Assembly (NCBI GenBank): GCA_018398585.1
Contig: JAGTTD010000015.1
Location: 997,001 to 1,061,000 of the forward strand
Source of the DNA: Simmondsia chinensis
Lineage: Eukaryota > Streptophyta > Magnoliopsida > Caryophyllales > Simmondsiaceae
Length of the DNA stretch: 64,000 nt
Direction of reading: 5' to 3'
Made by a program: the position numbers and the translations under genes. Every line of letters begins with the position of its first letter. The stretch's first letter is position 1. The notes beneath the pieces were generated by a model. It saw only the letters and a list, made by a program, of their open reading frames with translations, ran no database searches and was not told the DNA's origin. This document shows positions 12,801 through 22,366 of the stretch, one piece after another.

Positions 12801-13341
12801 TAATAAAAAGTTCCTTTCTTGGAAATTTTTATCATTCTAATTAAAGAAAATGATTTTAGGTTTTATTCCATAAATTCTTATGATATTCACGTGTCACCAG
12901 TTTGAGCTTAAAGTAGACATATGACACGAGATTACTGTAGAAATTTTTTTCTTTTTATCTTATACAGAAGTCAATTTTTCCATCATAGAAGGAAATATTT
13001 TTCATATTTATAATTGTTCCTCTGAAATTATGTAAAAAAACAATTGATTTTGTGACGGAAAAGATTTTCTGCGAAATAGAAAGAGCCTAAGTGGAAAAAC
13101 ATGGCACTTACTTTTCCATCTCCTCGATTTGATGTTGAGTATGGCGATGGTACCGCTTCTTCTTCGGGCGTTGGTTAGGATCCTCGTCTTCCCCCGAGAA
13201 TCCTTCCGTGTTCTTGGTTCCTGATCGGCTGCTCTCAAACTCGTCTTCCCTGATCTTACCCGTTTGGTCACTCTCGGGCGTCTTGATCCCGCCCATATCA
13301 AACAGCTGATTGTGAGGATCAAACATGTTCGATTGAAACAT
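3469..13341 (-). CDS. HDG2-like: HD-Zip class IV homeobox transcription factor (HDG2/PDF2/ATML1-like), 11 coding exons
   Basis: Joining exons 13341-13112, 12052-11935, 10504-10434, 10252-10135, 9385-8939, 8104-8003, 6619-6419, 5508-5334, 5151-4880, 4696-4601 and 3876-3469 gives an uninterrupted 745-aa protein. All joins use GT/AG and agree in phase. Domains in order are an acidic N-terminus; a homeodomain (about 60-116, with the recognition-helix motif [12 protein letters not shown]); a zipper-loop-zipper with the CPNCGG loop (about 117-190, Cys150 and Cys153); a START lipid-binding domain (about 247-475); and the HD-START-associated C-terminal region ending in [10 protein letters not shown]. 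Family members act in the nucleus, bind L1 boxes and specify epidermis and trichomes. The N-terminal MFQSNMF and the GEGGVIT segment resemble Arabidopsis HDG2 more than ATML1/PDF2, but the assignment is by recall and not from a tree. Length equals the family norm (~740 aa). The start is the ATG at 13341; the reading frame upstream has no earlier ATG before a stop. Introns carry many TE fragments, yet all exons are intact. Confidence 0.93.
4155..4556. repeat. degenerate hAT-like AGCTCG-rich repeat in the last HD-Zip intron
   Basis: Begins TAGAGGTGTCAATAAG, like the terminus of the hAT element at 49426, and consists of repeated GAGCCAAGC / GAGCTT words. The right terminus and target-site duplication are not recognisable. 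Confidence 0.45.
4601..4696 (-). CDS. HDG2-like: HD-Zip IV gene, coding exon 10
   Basis: Encodes [20 protein letters not shown] and [12 protein letters not shown], 32 codons in phase 0. Acceptor TTAACAG, donor AAT|GTAAGT. Too short to stand out as an open frame on its own. Confidence 0.92.
4880..5151 (-). CDS. HDG2-like: HD-Zip IV gene, coding exon 9
   Basis: Encodes [20 protein letters not shown] through [12 protein letters not shown], part of the HD-START-associated domain. Acceptor GTGCAG, donor GAG|GTATAA. Confidence 0.92.
5334..5508 (-). CDS. HDG2-like: HD-Zip IV gene, coding exon 8
   Basis: Encodes [20 protein letters not shown] to [11 protein letters not shown], the end of START. Isoleucine replaces the more usual threonine in VTWVEH. 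The donor is GTAATT after 5334, phase 1. Confidence 0.9.
5588..5702 (-). mobile_element. L1-type LINE 3'-end fragment in HD-Zip intron
   Basis: Contains the words 'gcctgagtcc.cccg' and 'aacggggaccaaaa', shared with the L1 fragment at 48715-48999. It has no coding capacity. Boundaries are approximate. Confidence 0.5.
6419..6619 (-). CDS. HDG2-like: HD-Zip IV gene, coding exon 7
   Basis: Encodes [20 protein letters not shown] through [14 protein letters not shown] in START. Most relatives have an A/S-E-F or A-E-L tripeptide after the Met; here it is T-C-E-L, a mild variant. Donor AAG|GTTGAC. Confidence 0.92.
6839..7056 (+). mobile_element. 5S rRNA-headed SINE, copy A (13-bp TSD)
   Basis: Residues 6839-6933 match plant 5S rRNA from about nt 26 (CACCGGATCCCATC) to its end (GTTGCGCCCCT). 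Then follows the SINE body (ggttgggggttctcg, aacagcctctcttcag, gggtagcaccctg) and a short TTGTTG tail. A perfect 13-bp target-site duplication, tttcagactcaag, flanks it at 6826-6838 and 7057-7069, so head and body moved as one unit. It lies in an intron of the HD-Zip IV gene, antisense to it. The 5S internal promoter boxes (A box, IE, C box) are all inside the retained part. Confidence 0.88.
7094..7232 (-). mobile_element. SINE, headless copy B (12-bp TSD)
   Basis: Body on the minus strand (cggaaacagac, gggtggcaccctg, gaaggctgc, ccagg, actctgc), ending at 7096-7120 in a pure ~24-T tail instead of TTG repeats. Flanked by tggatagtctta at 7082-7093 and 7233-7244. It inserted 25 bp beyond the end of copy A. 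Confidence 0.8.
7706..7968 (+). mobile_element. TRIM retrotransposon (short LTRs)
   Basis: Left LTR 7706-7762 (tgttggactac...tttgaca), then a degenerate initiator-Met tRNA primer site (tggtatcaaatc, 7763-7774), a short internal part, a polypurine tract (gtgaggggg, about 7901) and a right LTR from 7912 (tgttggattataaaac). There is no coding capacity. It lies in an intron of the HD-Zip gene. Confidence 0.65.
8003..8104 (-). CDS. HDG2-like: HD-Zip IV gene, coding exon 6
   Basis: Encodes [20 protein letters not shown] and [14 protein letters not shown] inside START. Acceptor GTGCAG, donor GTG|GTATTT, 34 codons in phase 0. Confidence 0.93.
8939..9385 (-). CDS. HDG2-like: HD-Zip IV gene, coding exon 5 (START start)
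   Basis: Encodes residues 180-328: [15 protein letters not shown], a Ser/Pro-rich linker, then the START domain from [20 protein letters not shown] to [12 protein letters not shown]. Phase 0 at both ends. Confidence 0.93.
10135..10252 (-). CDS. HDG2-like: HD-Zip IV gene, coding exon 4 (zipper loop)
   Basis: Encodes [20 protein letters not shown] through RLREE, containing the redox-sensitive CPNCGG loop and the second zipper. Acceptor TTTTGTCAG, donor GAG|GTTCTT. Confidence 0.92.
10434..10504 (-). CDS. HDG2-like: HD-Zip IV gene, coding exon 3 (first zipper)
   Basis: Short 71-bp exon encoding [20 protein letters not shown] plus DNI and two bases of an Arg codon, the first half of the leucine zipper. 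The intron that follows begins with the same 16 bp that opens exon 4; see findings. Confidence 0.88.
11343..11467 (+). mobile_element. short 5'-truncated L1 insertion with 14-bp TSD
   Basis: 125 bp ending '...gctctgtatttatc' plus a ~17-A tail. Flanked by gaagtcattcataa at 11329-11342 and 11468-11481 (perfect). Sits in the intron between coding exons 2 and 3 of the HD-Zip gene. Confidence 0.8.
11935..12052 (-). CDS. HDG2-like: HD-Zip IV gene, coding exon 2 (homeodomain helices)
   Basis: Encodes [20 protein letters not shown] to QMK, the rest of the homeodomain. The first base completes an Asn codon split by a phase-2 intron. Donor AAG|GTAC. Confidence 0.92.
12354..12465 (-). mobile_element. 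short 5'-truncated L1 insertion with 17-bp TSD
   Basis: 112 bp with a T run at its left end (poly-A tail on the minus strand), flanked by the perfect repeat aaacaattgctattaat at 12337-12353 and 12466-12482. Non-coding; intronic in the HD-Zip gene. Confidence 0.82.
13112..13341 (-). CDS. HDG2-like: HD-Zip IV gene, coding exon 1
   Basis: Encodes residues 1-76 plus two bases: the Asp/Glu/Ser-rich N-terminus and the start of the homeodomain ([19 protein letters not shown]). The donor is GTAAGT at 13111. The exon itself begins at 13380 after a CAATTAG acceptor, so 13342-13380 is 5' UTR. Confidence 0.9.
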
Positions 13342-13621
13342 CCTTAATTTCTCCAACACTTTGATTATCTCTCAATTCACCTAATTGAATAAGTAACAAC
13401 GGAATCGATATCAAAAAATTGAAATCTTTCTCTAGGGTTTTACAAAATGATATGTTAACTTCAGTAAGAATAATATGCTAATTATAGTAATATATGAACT
13501 TGACCCGACTTAGAAGCAAAACTAAACCAACATGGGCAAAGAAAAAATAGATCAAAAACTAATTAAGCTGACAAAAGACGAGATTAATCGATCGTTTAAC
13601 ATGATTAATTAATCAATTTAC

Positions 13622-13688
13622 CTGAGAATTTTTCAATTTTGGATGAAACCCAGATTCAAATTCACTTCTTCCATGGTTGTTGATCAAT
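13622..13688 (-). other. probable non-coding 5' UTR exon of the HD-Zip IV gene
   Basis: A 67-bp segment on the gene strand is bounded by a good acceptor (CCTTGCAG) and a good donor (CAG|GTAAATT). It lies between the first coding exon and the CT-rich leader. A 13-codon upstream ORF lies inside it. Confidence 0.6.
13633..13674 (-). CDS. upstream ORF in the HD-Zip IV 5' UTR
   Basis: ATG to TGA, 13 residues (MEEVNLNLGFIQN), wholly inside the proposed leader exon 13622-13688. It could reduce translation of the main frame if the exon is retained. It is inferred from sequence only; the alternative is that the exon is skipped. Confidence 0.35.
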   Translation of the reverse strand: MEEVNLNLGFIQN

Positions 13689-14473
13689 CTGCAAGGAAAA
13701 AAAAAGGGGGGGAGAAAAAGGTGAGAATATATATATATATATATAATTTTCAACCCAAAAAAGAACTTTGAAACCCTAGACTTTCACTTCTTGACCTGTA
13801 AGTCCCTTTGTCCTTTTTCCATTTTTCTGTCTACGCGAGAAAAACCTGCTGTACGAAACCGGCATCTCATGAAGAGACCCGCAACGCATACAAAACCTTT
13901 TTCTTTCTATTTAATGTATATGATGTGAAATTATTTTTTATTCTCTTTATTTATAAAATTTTTATGTATGTATGTATACATGTCCGCATTTATAGAATGC
14001 AAATTAGTTCACAGACCATGTTAAAGGTCCGTTTGCTTTTCTGCGGAGGTTTTGTCATAATACGGACTTAAGACTTTTAGACCTTTGTTTCCTCGATTTT
14101 TTGCACTTTATATGAACTTTTTTACGATTTGAAGGTTTTTTCTCTCTCTATTAGTTTTCAAAAAAAAAAAAAAGTTAGATTCTCTCTCTCATGTGTTTGT
14201 TGTACTAAACCCGTGTTTGGGTATTGTTGTAAGAATCTATTAGGTAATTACAAATATTTTTAAATTTGTCTTAAGTTGAAATTGTTCAGACATTAATATA
14301 AATTACTCAAAAATTAACACTATCGAGCAAAAGTTGTCAACTTATAATTACCAAAACAGGAATAACAATTTATAAGTGTCGATGAACTTCGAGTTTCGGA
14401 ATTTTAACCGTTAAATCTACCCTAAAAACATATATACAAATGAAAGAAAAAAGTGACCTTTTGAGTTGTAAAT

Positions 14474-14590
14474 AGGAGGATTTCTTTTTCTTTTTTGATA
14501 ATTAGAAAGAAAACTTTCGAAACAAAATTTAATATATCCATCGAAATAAAGACCGAGAAAGTCCACACGAGCCCGAGAAATAGGAGAGAA
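14474..14590 (-). mobile_element. L1-type 3'-end fragment in the 5' UTR intron
   Basis: 'tttttgataattagaaagaa' and 'cgagcccgag' words resemble the other minus-strand L1 tails in the window. No target-site duplication was found. Confidence 0.4.
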
Positions 14591-15594
14591 GATGAAGCTT
14601 ATCTGTCGTTAATTAATAACATGTATGTTTACGTTATGGAAAAAGACGATGCATAGGAAAATGTGGATTAAATTTTTAAAAAAAAAAATAAAAAATAACA
14701 AAAATGAAGAGTCAAGCAATGTGAAAAGGGCCTTTGACATACCAAAATTTCAACTCAAAAAACTCCAGATTTTGTAACCCCCCACGTAGATCACGCCTAT
14801 TTTTCTCTCTCTAAAAATCTAATTTAAAAAAATAAAATACTTAAAATTTTTTGATAAATAAAAAAAGAATAAATATTTATAAACTGCATAGCGTCTTACT
14901 GATAGAAGAATAAATATTTAGGGTAGAGTCCGAAGTCGGATTGCGTGCCATGCTTATTCGGGTTTAAGAGAAATAAGCAACTTTAAATATGTTATAAAAT
15001 ATTATTTCTAAAACAATTTGAGAAATAAAATGGGTTATGAGTATAATTATAACCCTAGATTTAGATTCTTGTGGGTTTGGTAAAAATAATCTAATACCTT
15101 ATTATTATTTACTTATATGAATAAATCTTAAAAATAATAAAAATAAACTCAAGTTGAAGTCCTTTTTCATCCAACTACTATGCCCGACTTCCTCTAACCC
15201 TAATTCATTTCTCATTCGAGCTTGACCTCGGACTTACTATAGTTTTTACCGACTTGAAATCAGAAAATTAAAAACTATATTTTTAATAAATACTTCTTTT
15301 GTATTAATAAAAAAAATATTTATAAAGAGGAAAAAAAAAATCTTCTGGAACTGTGATCTACGTAAAACATGTGCCCTTACACATGCAGGTTGAGGCCGTT
15401 GTTTTAGGGGATTCAATGGATAAACTTTTTTTTTTTTTTTTTCCTGGTGTTTCTTTTTTTCTGTTATATTTCTTGTTTCTCACTTTCGTGAGTTCTTTCA
15501 GTCCCGTGTTTACGGGCATACCGACTTTTGTACCTTCGAGTTCTCTCGTTAATTATCGAAAAGGAAGAGAGAAAGGGAGAGAGTGGGAGCTTAC

Positions 15595-15830
15595 AAAGTG
15601 AAGAGGATGATGAGAGAGCCCGAGGAAGGTGGTTTCGGGACGCCGGCAAACCGCTTTTGAAAGAGAAGAAAGTGGTTTGTGGGTATGGTTTGGGGTGAAT
15701 TCTGTTTCAACAGTGGAGGGAGGAAGTGAGAGAGTGAGGAGAAGAGAATAAAAATGGAGGAGAGAAGAGAGAGAAAGTAGAGAGAGAGAGAGAGAGAAGG
15801 GGGGGAAGGTGAGGAGGAGGAAGAGAGGAG
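15595..15830 (-). other. candidate first leader exon (CT-rich 5' UTR) of the HD-Zip IV gene
   Basis: On the minus strand this is a long CT-rich tract, typical of plant 5' UTRs, ending in a plausible donor (CACTTT|GTAAGC at 15594). The transcription start cannot be fixed. The tract includes a (GA)n run on the plus strand at about 15780-15798. Confidence 0.4.
15780..15798. repeat. (GA)n microsatellite
   Basis: Uninterrupted GA repeat inside the CT-rich leader region (CT on the gene strand). Confidence 0.8.
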
Positions 15831-15838
15831 TAAATGCA
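15831..15838 (+). promoter_or_regulatory. L1 box TAAATGCA
   Basis: Exact match to the L1 box (TAAATGYA), the target of HD-Zip IV factors. It lies directly upstream of the CT-rich leader of an HD-Zip IV gene, in reverse orientation relative to the gene. Confidence 0.6.
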
Positions 15839-15860
15839 AAAGAGAGAGGAGGGTGGGAAT

Positions 15861-15868
15861 TGCATTTA
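15861..15868 (-). promoter_or_regulatory. second L1 box, opposite orientation
   Basis: TGCATTTA on the plus strand reads TAAATGCA on the gene strand. It forms an inverted pair with 15831-15838 across a 22-bp spacer. The overlapping minus-strand 11-mer at 15872-15862, CCATTAAATGC, is one base off the palindromic HD-Zip IV site GCATTAAATGC. An autoregulatory or epidermis-specific element is the natural inference, as known for ATML1/PDF2. Confidence 0.6.
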
Positions 15869-16339
15869 ATGGGGGTGGGGTGTGTTTTCTGTGTGCATTG
15901 CTGTTATTGCTTTCTCCCTCCCATTTTACTCCCCTTTTTTTTCAATTTTTTCATATTTATATATATATCTATGTTGTATTGGCGGGAGCCTTTAAGATAC
16001 TGAGTTTACTGTTATTTATATATCTATATATATATGTGTGTGTGAGAGTGTGTGTGTATTGTAAGGTTTTGGAATGGTTTGGTATTTGATCGATTGATCC
16101 CGAGTTTGGATAAAGGAGGAAGGCAGGTTTGGGGAGCTAATGTCTAGAGTGTGAAACATTGTTGAATCTTTTTACAAGGATCTTTGATATCGGGTATCGA
16201 ATACCATATGGTTTAATGCTAAGAGTGGGTCTTTATGGTGTTGGATTCTATGTATGAAACTTGATTTTATTTTGTAATGGATTATAGAGTGGAGGATCAG
16301 GATACTAAAGATGTTTATATACATATATATACACACATA

Positions 16340-16967
16340 CACACATACACATATATATCACACACATAGTGACTGCGTGCTCGGTACGCAAAAAATTCCA
16401 AAAAAGGCGTGGTTGTCACTGTTCTTCGTAATAATGTGGGAGATTTGAGGTGCGAGAAACAAGATTGTGTTTCAGAGCGTCCAGTGGAACCGTAAAGTCA
16501 TATGGTCTAGTAGACTTAGATTGGGTTTCTGGATCAAGGCTTGGCGTTCAGAGTTTCCATATTCACCATCAGAGGTGGCGTGTTCGGTAGAAAGTATCAA
16601 GTAGTGGCAACCGGGTAGATGATCACAATCTTGAGTGCAGGAAGTTAGTTCAAGATAGCGTAGAGGCAATCTATGTAAGTTGTGTCCTGCTTTGGAAGTG
16701 TTATGGGGCCATTTTTCTTATTTTATTTTGTTCCTTGTGTTTACTTGCGTGTAGTTGACGAGATTTTCATTATCTTTTTGGAAAGAAGACACAAGATAGC
16801 TCGGAATATTCGTAACTATTTGCATAAACTAGTTTTGGTGTTATAGTTTCTTCATTTTTCCATGTACTCCTTTTGATTCTACTTTCGTTGTACTTTTGGA
16901 GCCTATTCTTAGGCTGCTGTTTTTTATATTGAGCATTGCTCTCTAATTATCAAAAAAAAAAAAAAAA
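16340..16967 (+). mobile_element. probable L1-type insertion ending in poly-A
   Basis: Ends with 'gagcattgctctctaattatc' plus a 16-A run, the 3' signature shared by the L1 tails here. TA/CA-rich sequence (tatatacatatatatacac) is repeated on both sides (about 16315-16335 and 16980-17000) and may be the target-site duplication, though it is low-complexity. Confidence 0.5.
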
Positions 16968-16999
16968 CTAAGCAAATATATATATACATATATATACAC

Positions 17000-18720
17000 A
17001 CACACAAACCCTAGTACGTCAAAATAATCCACAATGTAGCGACAAATGGCAAGCTAACTCTAATTATAACAGATTATTTTACAAAGTTAGGTGTCACAGG
17101 GTTTGACTCTTTTATAACTATGAATCTTTTCATTTTTGTGGCCTATAAGGCAGCTGGTATTTTATTTTTTGCGACAAACTAATACTATGTACATTTTGTG
17201 ATATCTTTTCCTTCTTACTTACAAGAAAAAAAAGAAAATTGGGTCAAATATGTGCTTGAATCAAGTTAAAAATTTTGATAAAATCATGTCAGCTCATGTC
17301 CATGAACACCAGTGAACCAGTGACATGCCCTAATACAATAATAAAATATGGTCCACACAAGTATGTCTTTACATGGGTTCTAGTCCAAAACTTTTATTGT
17401 ATGGTTTAAACGTATCAAATAAGCGAACGATGAATGCTTCATGCAAGGAAGCATTTGACCAATAGGAAGATGAGGCATGGAAATTGTTCAAACACTTCGG
17501 TAAATAATATTCCTTAGACCGTGCTTCTTCGGCTAGAGTAGTAAGGGGAAACACTTGGAGCGTCTATTAGGTGGTACCAAGAATTAGTACTAAAATAGAT
17601 CAAATCATAATCTCTAAAAAAAAACACTTCTAATGCTTATATGATTAACGTCGCTGAATAATGTATCAATGTTCATCCTTGTAATATATGCTCTAGTATT
17701 CCATGCTGACTCTGTTTTTGAAGGTTTATACGTTTCACAAAGTCAAACAAATATCCGAAGGCAAACACAATACTTGGAGAATTCCCGTGTTGTACCCTCT
17801 TAATATTTGACATGTACGTATATGTGTTTCTTTTTCATATAGGTGTATGAATATCCCATTTTTTCCCTATATCCGATGCACTTAAAAAGGGCACATAACA
17901 TCACATAAGCTGTTAGGATTACCCTTTTAATATGAGAAAATATTCAGATTGACCAGCTCTTGTGTTGCACAGCTTCCACAACCTCCTCGGGCTTCACAGT
18001 CACCATCTTATATTACATCTTCAGTTACGAACCATAATCAAAACGGGTTAATTATCTTCTGTTATTCAGAGGACATGTTCCTCATAATTATTAAAAAAAA
18101 GCGATCATATATAATTTTTATTTTTAAAGATCACCCTAAAAATTATTGGTCAAAATATTTATTCATGTCCCCACTTTATTTTCATCTTTGTATTGGTTTT
18201 TTTTATCGGTCTTTATATTATTTTTTTAGAAGCACTTTTTGCGTAAACAGCTTTGTAAAAGCTATTTTGATAAAAATATTTTTGTTTGAAAAATTTTTAA
18301 CTTTAACTTATGATCTAAAGGAGAAACATTATTTTTCTACTTTCAGCCCCTTCGAGTTGGCCAAGGGGCAACGGCCAATAGAAAAACAACTCAGCAGTTA
18401 AAAGCGTTTATTTTTGTAGCCAAAAAACATCAAATTCTTATATATATGTACTGCGTTTTCTTTTTAGTATATCTTTTGCAAACTTTGTTCCTCCAACAAT
18501 TTTTAAAATAATTAGATGTAACATAAATTTCAACTAATAACAATTACGCATTTTTTAAAGATTTTTTATGCATATTTTTGCGTGTAGACATTTTGCATAA
18601 TTTAAAATTTAGTTAATTGATTTAATATATTAAAACCGAATATACACATAATTTTTTAATGGAAATAATGAAAAGTTAATTAAAATGGATACAAAATATG
18701 TCATAGTAAGCCAACTAAAA
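17000..18720. other. gene-free AT-rich region
   Basis: No coding sequence is supported. The 150-codon frame at 17949-18401 has AT-driven composition and no recognisable domain. Confidence 0.5.
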
Positions 18721-18741
18721 TTTCATATACGTACTCCTTAT

Positions 18742-18828
18742 TGTCCCGCTCTTGTGGGCTTTTTGGGGCTCCACTTTCGTGGAAGCGTTGATTTTGTATC
18801 GAGAATTTTCTCTTTAATTATTAAAAAA
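18742..18828 (+). mobile_element. 87-bp L1 insertion with 17-bp TSD
   Basis: A tiny 5'-truncated copy ending 'tctttaattatt' plus A7, flanked by perfect atatacgtactccttat at 18725-18741 and 18829-18845. It is a clean example of target-primed reverse transcription that aborted early. Confidence 0.85.
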
Positions 18829-18849
18829 ATATACGTACTCCTTATGTAA

Positions 18850-20043
18850 TGGGTTTAACAAGGAACAAAAACTAAGTGAATTTCACATTTTTTTTATATT
18901 TCTATTTGTACTCGAGAAAACATTATGTTTAAATTGATTAGTGAAAAGCAATAAGAAAACTTAGGATAAAGAAAGGGTCAATTATTCATAAATTAAGGTT
19001 AATTCTGGAGAAATAATAAGAGAGATTCAGTATAGAAAAGGGTCCACTACATTAAAATCAAGCTATTGGGATATCAAACTAGCGACACTTTCAAATAAAT
19101 ATCACAGACTCAAATGCAATTTAGTAAGAATGAGTTATTGGGTCACTTTTAAGCGTATTTATGGCTTTTGTAATATAGCCAACTACGACACTAATTACAG
19201 TGTCACTAGGATGGTTGGATAGGCATAACAAGAGTTAAAATCTAATGTCACATAGACTTTTTTTTTTGTCATCTGTTTGACCTAAAAGTAGAAAAATAGT
19301 TTTTTCAAATAATACTTTTACACAATTATATTTGTAAGAAATGCTTTGAACAGGGATATTTTATTTCAAAATTTTTAAAATTTTTGTTTATGTTTTAAGG
19401 AGAAACTCTATTTCTCTATATCGTTACAGGCAGAAAAATAACTTTTGCTTTTATTTTAGATACTTTTTTTCTTGCCAAAAACCTTCAAATCCTAAAAAAG
19501 TTATCCTTTTTAAAAAAATATATATATTTTTCTAAGAAAAAAGTTTGACGAAACAGGTCCAAAATAGTTCATTTTAGTTAAAATCGAGAAATTATAGGAT
19601 CATTAATTAATGAGAAATAAATGATAGATATTATGTAAAATAATTTTATGTCATAAAACTCCCTATTCAAAGTTAATGAAGGTTAAGGATGAGGCCTACA
19701 TGAAATTTAATGATATGGTGACAAATATTCCTTTTTTATTTTTCAAATGTGAGATTTGATTTATTATATAGTCATCAATGTCTAACCCCATATGAAAATC
19801 TCATGCACATGCTATTTGCTTTTTAATTTCTTATTTTGGAAGCTCGGGTTACCTTTTACTGACCAAGATCTTGTCTCTATATTAGGCGATATGTGAGCGG
19901 ATAGAGCATTGCTTAAGTCAAAAGGTTTGCAATTTGATCCCCTCCTTGAAGAATCTTTAACTCAATTAGCTCTTGTAGTGTGTGGGATGCCGTATGGATT
20001 GGGATTTATCGGGTACTCATCAGCCAAAAAAAAAAAAAAATAT

Positions 20044-20074
<31 letters not shown>

Positions 20075-21150
20075 CACCTTTATCTTAACCATTAAATCTT
20101 TTCTCTATTAGGCTGCGCTTGATACATCTTGTTATAATGTAAAGAATTAAAAACTCTAGTTTACCGTAAGTTTTGTATTTGGTTGATAGAAAAAATATTT
20201 TTACATCTTTTTCACAACTCAAATTAGATGATGAAAAAGTTATTTTATAATTAAACAGAGAAAGATGTAATATTGGATCTTTTTCACAACTTATTTAAAA
20301 AAAAAAAAGATTTAAAAGACTATATTAGCAATAAGTATATGGAGATAACATGAGCATGTACGTAAGAGAGTACACCACAGATTTACGTACTCTTAACTTC
20401 TTAGTATGCTATTTGGTAAAGCGTCCCATCTTCAAACTTGAGCTCGATGAGCCTGAGTGAGTTCATATTCAAGCCGAGCCAAGTTTATTGAGCTTTTGAA
20501 CCTTTATTTAAACTTGATTTAATAAGATATTAATATGTTCGATATTAATCGGCTTGACTCGACTTCAGTAGTCTAATCGAGCCAAGTCAAGCTAGCTTGT
20601 CAGCAAGCTGAGTTTGCTATAGGTTCAAGCTTATTCCCACATACAGTTGAACTCGCAGTAAAGCCAAGTTATTCGAGTTATTATAAAGCCATTATCAATC
20701 CATTATTGAACCAAAATAGTGCCACTAACAAGTTTTTAATAAAGCGCTCTTAACAAACCCATCTTAACGAGCCATTGTCAAATTGTATGGAATGTGGACA
20801 AAGTCAAGGATGCTCTTGTTCGAACAAGGCGCGTTATTCTTATCGAGCCTTCTCTATCTAGCCCTAAATCTAAAATGAAGGAGCCCTAATCGATTTTAGG
20901 CACGAATAATTTATCGAATAACTAATAATAACAATTATTTCTTTCTTCACTTTAATAATTAATACTTTAATAATATCTAAAATATTTTTCACAAGTTATG
21001 AAGATTCGTTGGAAAATTAAAGTTTGCAAGCTCATTTGTCGCAAAAATAGTTCACTAAACTCTATTATCATCACTGACCAATGCCTAAAATAAGTAATTA
21101 ATTTATATATCTTTAATATATAGTAAGAGGCTATCTTGTATAAAATTAAT
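18850..21150. other. gene-free region with AT repeats and degenerate hAT-like DNA
   Basis: Contains a (CA)n/(TA)n microsatellite at 20043-20073 and an AGCTCG-word repeat at about 20430-20860 resembling the hAT-like repeats at 4155 and 49426. No coding exon is supported. Confidence 0.5.
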
Positions 21151-21770
21151 AATGGAAATTTTTTTTCCGATAAATAGCAAGTAAAGCTTGGAATACAAGA
21201 GGTGGCGTCCCGACTTAGGGGACCCATAAAATACATAATAAAGACAAAATAAAAAATGGTAGATCATATCCATGATTTACGAACTTGGCGACCATGCTTT
21301 GAAGCATTGTACGTTCCGCGTTGAATTGACCGGTGAGATATAAATAATTTCAGTTTAGCCAAAGATATAAATAGTTTAAAAAAAGTATAAGAGATAAATA
21401 ATAAATAACAACACGTTTTGATATCTAAAATTGAGGTGATGATGCACTTATTAATAAATTCTCCATAATATCACTCATAATTTCAAAGTTTGATGATAAA
21501 TTATAGAAGTTAATATTGGGAGGTATGAATGATTTAGATAATTTAATGAGGTTTTGTACATTAATATAAGTTTACAAGATATGAAAAAAATATTCAAAGA
21601 ATTAAACACATATATAGAAATTAATTTGAAATTAAACAGTACCAATGTAAGAATTATATATATATGATCTAATTTTTTAAAACTAACTATATTTTATAAT
21701 ATATATTATATATTTACATTAGGGCTATTTATGTAAAGTATTCTTAAACTTCGCTCAATATGTCAATTTA

Positions 21771-22100
21771 ATTCCTTTTTTTCGATAAGTAACGCCGTAG
21801 CGTGATACAGGGCATGCGCACTCACTTTCGCGACCCCTGAACTGGCTATTAGGGCCAGTGATACATTAGTGGTACAACAAAAGCAAAAACAAAAACAAGA
21901 CAAAAACAAAAATGTAAGGAAAGATGTAAAGTTACATCCCCTTAGCCACAACCATACAATTACATTCTATTACAACAAAACAGCATGAGGTCACAACGTC
22001 CTTGAACAGCAAATAGATCCAGCAGCGGCGGTGCAGGTCAGTGCCGTAAAATGCTATTTCCAGACCAGGATTGGATGCACTCAATGTTCCTCGCAATATC
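21771..22100 (-). mobile_element. probable L1-type 3' fragment
   Basis: Starts (left) with a T run then 'cgataagtaacgcc', the same layout as the other minus-strand L1 tails (T-run, then 'cgataattag'). Non-coding. The right end is uncertain. Confidence 0.4.
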
Positions 22101-22206
22101 GTCAGGAGAGTATGGGAGTTCCTTACTTTTAATTATATTAATTTAGTCGTACAAGTCAATAATATATATGATGTTTGATTACATTAGATGTATGACCCGA
22201 TGAAAA

Positions 22207-22366
22207 TGTAAAAGTATAGTATTGGGAATAATTGGTACTCCTAGAATAGGAGCCCTCTTATGTATTTATAGAGTTTACACAGAACTTCAAGGCTGAGCCT
22301 AATGGGCCTAATCTATACAATTGTAGCTCATTACTAATATAGCCCACTATACATTATAGTCTAACA
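22207..22366 (-). repeat. 3' LTR of copia A
   Basis: 160 bp, TG...CA ends. Next to the polypurine tract. Nearly the same as 27333-27487. Confidence 0.9.

Noticed and set aside
15591..15839. Ser/Leu-rich minus-strand frame in the CT-rich tract
   Set aside because: Low-complexity product of the CT repeat. Better explained as 5' UTR.
17949..18401. 150-codon plus-strand frame
   Set aside because: AT-rich composition, no domain, no promoter or splice context.
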